Shown piece after piece: positions 43,206 to 64,000 of a stretch of 64,000 nt of DNA (the first letter of the stretch is position 1; the number at the start of each line of letters is the position of its first letter). The stretch lies in the NCBI GenBank assembly GCA_039000515.1, contig JBCFYV010000001.1, positions 14,795,928 through 14,859,927 on the forward strand, read 5' to 3'. A program made the translations under genes and the position numbers. This stretch comes from Timema cristinae. Lineage: Eukaryota; Arthropoda; Insecta; Phasmatodea; Timematidae. The notes below the pieces were generated by a model that ran no database searches, was not told the DNA's origin, and saw nothing but the letters and a program-made list of their open reading frames with translations.

Positions 43206-43540
43206 GATTTAGCAGGGTCACCAACAGAGCAATATCTTCATACTAACATTCTGAATGTGCATTAGTAATGGACATATGTCTAGAGGATGTCAAACCAGAT
43301 GTTTGTCGGCCTAAACATTGTGTCTAACATCCAATACTGCTATACTAGTACGGAGGCTACCAGCAGGGTCGCCAACAGAGCAATATCTTCAGATAAACTT
43401 TCTGAATATTCAATAATAATGGATGTATTATGTTTTTAGGATGTCAAGCCAGATGTGTACAGCCTTCACATAGTATCCAATATACAGTACCGCTATGCTA
43501 CCACTGTGGTTACCAGCAGGGTCGCCAACAGAGCAAACAC
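43206..43540. repeat. ~152-bp tandem repeat, two and a bit units
   Basis: AGCAGGGTC-x-CCAACAGAGC occurs at about 43212, 43363 and 43516. The intervening 150 bp are homologous (CAATATCTTCA, GGATGTCAA-CCAGATGT, CAATA-AC-GCTAT). Confidence 0.8.
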
Positions 43541-43949
43541 CTCTAAAGAAGTATTTTTCACCGTCGTGCTACCAGAAACCGCTTTCATATCAGGTTTCTT
43601 GATGTGAGTTTTTCAATAAGCTCAACATATTTTCAAATAAATCACCATTACAATTTTGAATACTGTTCGTACGGTAGTTGATCAAAAGATTTTAGTTTTT
43701 TTAGATGACTATGATTTTATATTAATAATACATCGATTTGTTTCTTTTACTCAGATTAAGATATTGCATCATTGATCCACCGCTGAATAAAAAAAAATGC
43801 CCACAAATTATAATTTAGATATCAGGTTGATTTTTAACATCATAATTACAATGTTGAGCCACATTTAAAAAGATTAAATTGTACAAGGGATGTACACGAA
43901 ACAAATATTATCTTAGGTATATTATTATAGTAAATATCTTCCCACACCA

Positions 43950-44130
43950 GTGGTCGTACGGTCTTAGGGATTAGTCTCCCAACGGGCTTGGTTCCTATGA
44001 CATGGACGTCAAGGCTCAAATCTCGGCCGGATGCATGAGGGATTGTTTTCAACATATGGTTTGTCACGGTGAATTTACCATCCTCTTTCCCCAGTAATGC
44101 GTGTGCAATTAATCTAAAACATCCCACTTT
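43950..44130 (+). mobile_element. Diverged SINE of the family B type
   Basis: A tRNA-like head with GACGTCAAGGCTCAAATCTC GGCCGG (B-box-like) followed by a body with CATATGGTTTGTCACGGTGA. Boundaries are approximate. Confidence 0.45.
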
Positions 44131-44779
44131 CTCGTCCTTACCCTATTAATAGCCATAATATTGAACGTAATAATTAAAATAATATAATGAACGTCCATGT
44201 AACAACCTACCACGGAATGGCAGAACACTATCTTTTCTGACCTCTATTTGAATTGATCTTCATTCAAATGCTTGAATGAATGTGTGAAGGATTCTACCGA
44301 AGTAGGTTGGGGAACATATTTCATAAGTGTAAACGAATAAAATAGGTAACAAAAATAGATTTATTATACAATTAACTTAAAAAGGTGATATGGGGTTACA
44401 ATAGTTATGATAAGGGTTAACAACTCCAAAAACATAGGAACTACCTGTAGCACGGGAAAAGAACGTGTCCAAGGCGACAAGGCAGCAGTCAAATGGAAGT
44501 TAAGTTGATAGAGGGTATTGGATTGCAAGACAGCGGGGCTAGCGCCAGACTTCGACCAGAAAGGTCTAAAAAGGAAAACATGGAGAGTTAGCAACATATA
44601 AAGCACTAGCCCCATTCCGCGTAAAAAAATATTGTAAAGAATCCTGTAAAACAAAGCTTCAAATCATCCATCGTGTCAATATAATAACCAAACTTTTACT
44701 TAAAAAAAAAACAGTCTTAACATCACTGTATAGCCCCCTACCTCTTTTTATCCTCCCTCTTATTTTCATCTCATTCCTC
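44131..44779. other. Interior sequence, no gene recognised
   Basis: The minus-strand open frame at 44364-44654 has no recognisable domain. Nothing else is seen before the satellite starts. Confidence 0.4.
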
Positions 44780-59294
<14,515 letters not shown>

Positions 59295-59295
<1 letters not shown>

Positions 59296-59410
59296 AAAAT
59301 GAAAACGGGATGAAATTTACCAAAAACGCAAAGAATGAGTGTTAAAAAAATTGTGCTGCTATTATTTTTATCCGGGCGCACAAGTGGTTGTTGCTAAATA
59401 ACGCTAATAT
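59295..59410 (+). repeat. 115-bp dispersed repeat, copy 2
   Basis: Direct copy of 38213-38327. It begins where the satellite monomer breaks off (after CTTGTGAACT), so it marks the satellite's right boundary. Confidence 0.9.
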
Positions 59411-59624
59411 ACTATCTTATTAACGCAACATTAGGCTATAGTTATTAAATGTGGTCATCTATCATAAGTATATTATTGACAGTAAAATATTATCGCTATC
59501 CATTATACTGGACGAAATTGTATTATTATATTTTTACTATGGCATGGATTATATCTTACTTAAACGTATTTAACAAATAACTATAGCTACTATACTATCG
59601 ATGTAAATAATATATGTTATTGAT
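59411..59624. other. Short unique spacer
   Basis: AT-rich sequence rich in CTATA/TATAG words, between the 115-bp repeat and the right arm. Nothing is recognised. Confidence 0.4.
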
Positions 59625-61638
59625 ACAATCGGGCACTAACCAGGACTAACGTAGCACAAACGATGGGCGTTTTCTAAAATTGATTATCTCTATTATTTCT
59701 TATAGTGGGTGGCCAGGGAGATATCTCCCTAGCCACCCATAAAGAATCGTGAATAATTTCTGTAAATTTACAGCACTAACGATGAAAATCGGGCACTAAC
59801 CAGCACTAACGTAGCACAAACGATGGGCGTTTTCAAAAATTGATTATCTCTATTATTTCTTATAGTGGGTGTACAGGGAGATATCTCCATAGCCACCCAT
59901 AAAGAATCGTGAATAATTTCTGTAAATTTACAGCACTAACAATGAAAATTGGGCACTAACCAGCACTAACGTAGCACAAACGATGGGCGTTTTTAAAAAT
60001 TGATTATCTCTATTATTTCTTATAGTGGGTGTACAGGGAGATATCTCCCTAGCCACCCATAAAGAATCGTGAATAATTTCTGTAAATTTACAGCACTAAC
60101 AATGAAAATCGGGCACTAACCAGCACTAACGTAGCACAAACGATGGGCGTTTTCAAAAATTGATTATCTCTATTATTTCTAATATTGGGTGGCCAGGGAG
60201 ATATCTCCCTAGCCACCCATAAAGAATCGTGAATAATTTCTGTAAATTTACAGCACAAACGATGAAAATCGGGCACTAACCAGCACTAACGTAGCACAAA
60301 CGATGGGCGTTTTCGAAAATTGATTATCTCTATTATTTCTTATAGTGGGTGGCAAGGGAGATATCTCCCTAGCCACCCATAAATAATCGTGAATAATTTC
60401 TGTAAATTTACAGCATTAACGATGAAAATCGGGCACTAACCAGCACTAACGTAGCACAAACGATGGGCATTTTCAAAAATTGATTATCTCTATTATTTCT
60501 TATAGTGGGTGGCCAGGGAGATATCTCCCTAGCCACCCATAAAGAATCGTGAATAATTTATGTAATTTTAGAACACTAAAGATGAAAATCGGGCACTAAC
60601 CAGCACTAACGTAGCACAAACGATGGGCGTTTTCAAAAATTGATTATCTCTATTATTTCTTATAGTGAGTGGCCAGGGAGATATCTCCCTAGCCACCCAT
60701 AAAGAATCGTGAATAATTTCTGTAAATTTACAGCACTAACGATGAAAATCGGGCACTAACCAGCACTAACGTAGCACAAACGATGGGCGTTTTCAAAAAT
60801 TGACTATCTCTATTATTTCTTATAGTGGCTGGCCAGGGAGATATCTTCCTAGCCACCCATAAAGAATCGTGAATAATTTCTGTAAATTTACAGCACTAAC
60901 GATGAAAATCGGGCACTAACCAGCACTAACGTAGCACAAACGATGGGCGTTTTCAAAAATTTATTATTTCTATTATTTCTTATAGTGGGTGGCCAGGGAG
61001 ATATCTCCCTAGCCACCCATAAAGAATCGTGAATAAGTGCTGTAAATTTACAGCACTAACGATGAAAATCGGGCACTAACCAGCACTAACGTAGCACAAA
61101 CGATGGGCGTTTTCAAAAATTGATTATCTCTATTATTTCTTATAGTGGGTGGCCAGGGAGATATCTCCCTAGCCACCCATAAAGAATCGTGAATAATTTC
61201 TGTAAATTTAGAGCATTAACGATGAAAATCGGGCACTAACCAGCACTAACGTAGCACAAACGATGGGCGTTTTCAAAAATTGACTATCTCTATTATTTCT
61301 TATAGTGGCTGGCCAGGGAGATATCTTCCTAGCCACCCATAAAGAATCGTGAATAAGTGCTGTAAATTTACAGCACTAACGATGAAAATCGGGCACTAAC
61401 CAGCACTAACGTAGCACAAACGATGGGCGTTTTCAAAAATTGATTATCTCTATTATTTCTTATAGTGGGTGGCCAGGGAGATATCTCCCTAGCCACCCAT
61501 AAAGAATCGTGAATAAGTGCTGTAAATTTACAGCACTAACGATGAAAATCGGGCACTAACCAGCACTAACGTAGCACAAACGATGGGCGTTTTCAAAAAC
61601 CGGGTGGCTAAAAGTCGGGTGGCCAGGGAGACACACAT
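59625..61638 (+). repeat. Right arm: thirteen 160-bp tandem units
   Basis: The CGATGGGCGT mark occurs at 59661 and then every 160 bp to 61581 with no length change (one copy reads CGATGGGCAT). Each unit contains a near-perfect 32-bp palindrome with halves GGGTGGCCAGGGAGAT and ATCTCCCTAGCCACCC, and a perfect 14-bp palindrome CTGTAAATTTACAG. The last unit runs into the terminal cap CCGGGTGGCTAAAAGTCGGG then TGGCCAGGGAGACACACAT. Confidence 0.97.
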
Positions 61639-61647
61639 GGAAAATTG
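61639..61647 (+). repeat. Right 9-bp target-site duplication
   Basis: GGAAAATTG directly after the right terminus, identical to 34040-34048. Confidence 0.85.
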
Positions 61648-62879
61648 CCATTTGTTCACACGATACCTTGTTCTCTACATCTGACCTTGGGCTACATATT
61701 TGCCGCTGCTCTGATCACTCTCGTTTGGTTTTTTTAAGGGGGAAATTAGCCTTTATAACGTGTATATTATCCTTTATATGGGCGGGGACACGGGCACTTG
61801 ATTGTTTGCGTGCATTTCGCTTTAAGTAGTTAATAGGGAAGCAAACTGCCACTAATTGTATGGTTCTTTCCGATTTAGACAGGGCACTAGCACTTACTTA
61901 TCTTTGTTCTATTTACTTTATGCTTTACACAAATCATTGTAGTTAGAAGGTATTTCGTTTGTTTATAGCCTAGAAGTTGTCCTTTTTGGCGAGCTAGTTG
62001 TATTAATATATTTGCCTTGAAAAGCTCAAGTTAAAACGGGTATTTATATTAGTTGTATCGTAGAGTCCATGCTGGATATTCATATCGTAGGTTCAGGAAG
62101 TATATATGTTGTAATCTCCCTATTTAATAGTAATCTATATTCAACCTTATTCATATCTAAAACAGTAGCATAATTCGTACAAATGCATAGCCTTAAATAG
62201 TTATGATGTAGGTTCTAAAATAAAGATAGTCAAAATCTAATTATTATAAATATTACTACAATTTTTAAACTATATTAAAAAACAAAAATCTTTTTATCAT
62301 TGTGTTTATTTCACAATAAAGCACAGGTATGATCTGCTTTATTAGGGTTGGATGAAATGGATATATTTATTTACACATTCAATTGACATACATTATTGTC
62401 TTTGAGTTAACAATCTGTTTTATAATAATACATACTGTTCACTAGCTACAACTATTATTCTTACTAACAAGAAGTGTGTCATGGCATTTAAACAATGGTT
62501 TAGCTGTAATGCAAATAAATAGATCTGTATGTTTACCTATATCCAAAGCCATTAAATTAAGTTCAATACTGTCTGAAACACATTTGGTCAAGAAACAAAC
62601 AAAAGAAAACACAACATACTAAATCATCACCTTCCACTTTGATAGTAATCATTACAGTCTGACCCATAATTAAGGTTAGGTTAATAGTACTTTTCAAGAA
62701 CTGACATAAGTAACAGACAGTTTAAAACAACAAGGTTAAAGCATTGAGAGATAATTTACCAATGTAATTTAATCTATGCATAACCTACACTTGTAAAATT
62801 TTAAAATGTCTAAGGGTCATCCATAAACCATGTAAAACTGTTGAAAAAAGGGAAAGATCGATTGTCTTGTATTGGTCAT
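61648..62879. other. Intergenic sequence, no gene recognised
   Basis: AT-rich flank of the large element. No exon, RNA gene or repeat is recognised. Confidence 0.4.
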
Positions 62880-63165
62880 ATACGGGGGAAGATCTCTATA
62901 TGTTGTTACATGGGGGGGGGGGGGGGGGGGGCGAGCTCCAATATATACATGGTTTTACATGAGGGGAGCTCTAATGTCTACACGGTGCTACATGGGGGAG
63001 CTCTAATGTCTACATGTTGATATATGGGGGAGCTCTTATATCTACACGGTGTTACATGGGGGAGCTCTAATGTTTACACGGTGTTATTTGGGGGAGCTCT
63101 AATGTCTACATGATGTTACACGGGGGGAGCTCTAATATCTAAGCTATAATGTTTACACAGTGCAG
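62880..63165 (+). repeat. G-rich minisatellite with a 20-G run
   Basis: About eight imperfect units of roughly 32-37 bp of the type TACATGGGGGAGCTCTAATG followed by TCTACACGGTGT. In one unit the G run has expanded to 20 (62912-62931). G-runs of five or more in tandem could fold as quadruplexes. Confidence 0.9.
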
Positions 63166-64000
63166 TGTTAGGTAAATATGAGAGAGGGTCAAAAGAGGTA
63201 AGAAAATAGTGTTAGGTTGTTTATGGATGACCTCTTCATAGAGATTTTGTTGGGAAAAAACTCAACAAAGTGTGCGTTAGGGTGTTAGAAACAAACTAAT
63301 TCTTACATAAAAGATACTTTTTAACTGTTAATATTCCTCTAAAAATAAATATTTTGTTTAAAAATAACAATGCTGTATAAAAAGTATTAAAACAAAAACA
63401 AAATTACTTCTAAAAGTGGAAGCAATTTTATACCTAACTGGTAAAGTCGAGTAAAGCGTTCTTGGTTTAATATTTCGAGACACAAGATAGATGACAAGAA
63501 CTTACAAACAGAACAACAAGCAATGCCTACAATAATTATGTTTTTGACTGCTTTTTGAATTTAATTTCCAAGAATTTAAATTTGGCAAATTCTTCTAAAC
63601 ACATGTTATTATTCTCTATGAATACATTGGTTTTATCCATATTTAGTCATAAACTTATTTCTTTACCAAGTTTTTTTTTTGTATAACATTAGCCTCTTGT
63701 TAAAACTAATTGCTTCAAATAATTCAAAAACTTCATCTTGTCTGTAATTTTATGCAAATGCGAGGTAATTAAAAACCAAACAAAGAGGGGAGTGTACAAC
63801 TGAGCAAACTGCTTGGTGAAGTTTGAGGGGTACGATACACAGATAAAGAAGGTATTGAGTAGGGCTGTGAAAAAAGTGTCGGTCGGTACTTTACTAATAT
63901 TGATATTTACCTTTCCAAACTAGTGTTTTTTTACTCAACACTTTTACTGATATTAGTACTCACACTCTGGTAATGGATCAGTATTATAAGAAAATAGTTT
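63166..64000. other. Intergenic sequence, no gene recognised
   Basis: AT-rich. I see nothing to annotate. Confidence 0.4.

Noticed and set aside
59625..61638. CRISPR array
   Set aside because: The repeats are contiguous 160-bp units without unique spacers, in an animal genome.

Overview
This is a window of animal nuclear DNA, most likely from an arthropod and probably an insect with a large, repeat-rich genome. It is AT-rich, has no operon structure, and contains an intron-split gene, tRNA-derived SINEs with ATT tails, LINE, Gypsy, Harbinger and hAT remnants, MITEs and two kinds of satellite. The one cellular gene is the CCR4-NOT subunit NOT2 (CNOT2; Rga/Regena in flies). It lies on the minus strand with its whole coding sequence inside the window.

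Region by region. 1-10.3 kb is transposon debris: a SINE, a possible TIR element, and a Harbinger element (about 3.8-8.2 kb) cut open by a LINE insertion. 10.4-27.8 kb is CNOT2: six coding exons whose junctions agree in phase and add up to 1,308 nt (435 codons plus stop). Its introns hold SINEs, two Tc1/mariner-like MITEs, a hAT MITE with a perfect 8-bp target duplication, a decayed multi-copy protein gene, and an unusual set of minisatellites. The largest (16.4-21.2 kb, roughly 140 units of 32-37 bp) is built from the exon 4 splice donor, so every unit carries a copy of the exon end and its 5' splice site. A 28-bp array also begins at the exon 3 donor, a 42-bp duplication copies the acceptor of the last exon, and a 30-bp array abuts the start codon. 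29.7-33.9 kb is a decayed Gypsy retrotransposon.

34,049-61,638 is the most striking object. It is a candidate 27.6-kb transposon bounded by perfectly matching inverted ends and a perfect 9-bp direct repeat (GGAAAATTG at 34,040 and 61,639). Its arms are tandem arrays of a 160-bp unit (about 3.5 units on the left, 13 on the right, inverted). This is the layout of Foldback/Mutator-type elements. I see no transposase in it. The interior holds SINEs, an RTE-like fragment and a 14.5-kb satellite made of three related monomers of about 265 bp (period about 790 bp). That satellite is interrupted by a 376-base run of A which looks like an assembly artefact. 61.6-64 kb holds a small G-rich minisatellite and otherwise nothing recognised.

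Family names rest on motif recognition and memory of protein families. No database search was run.
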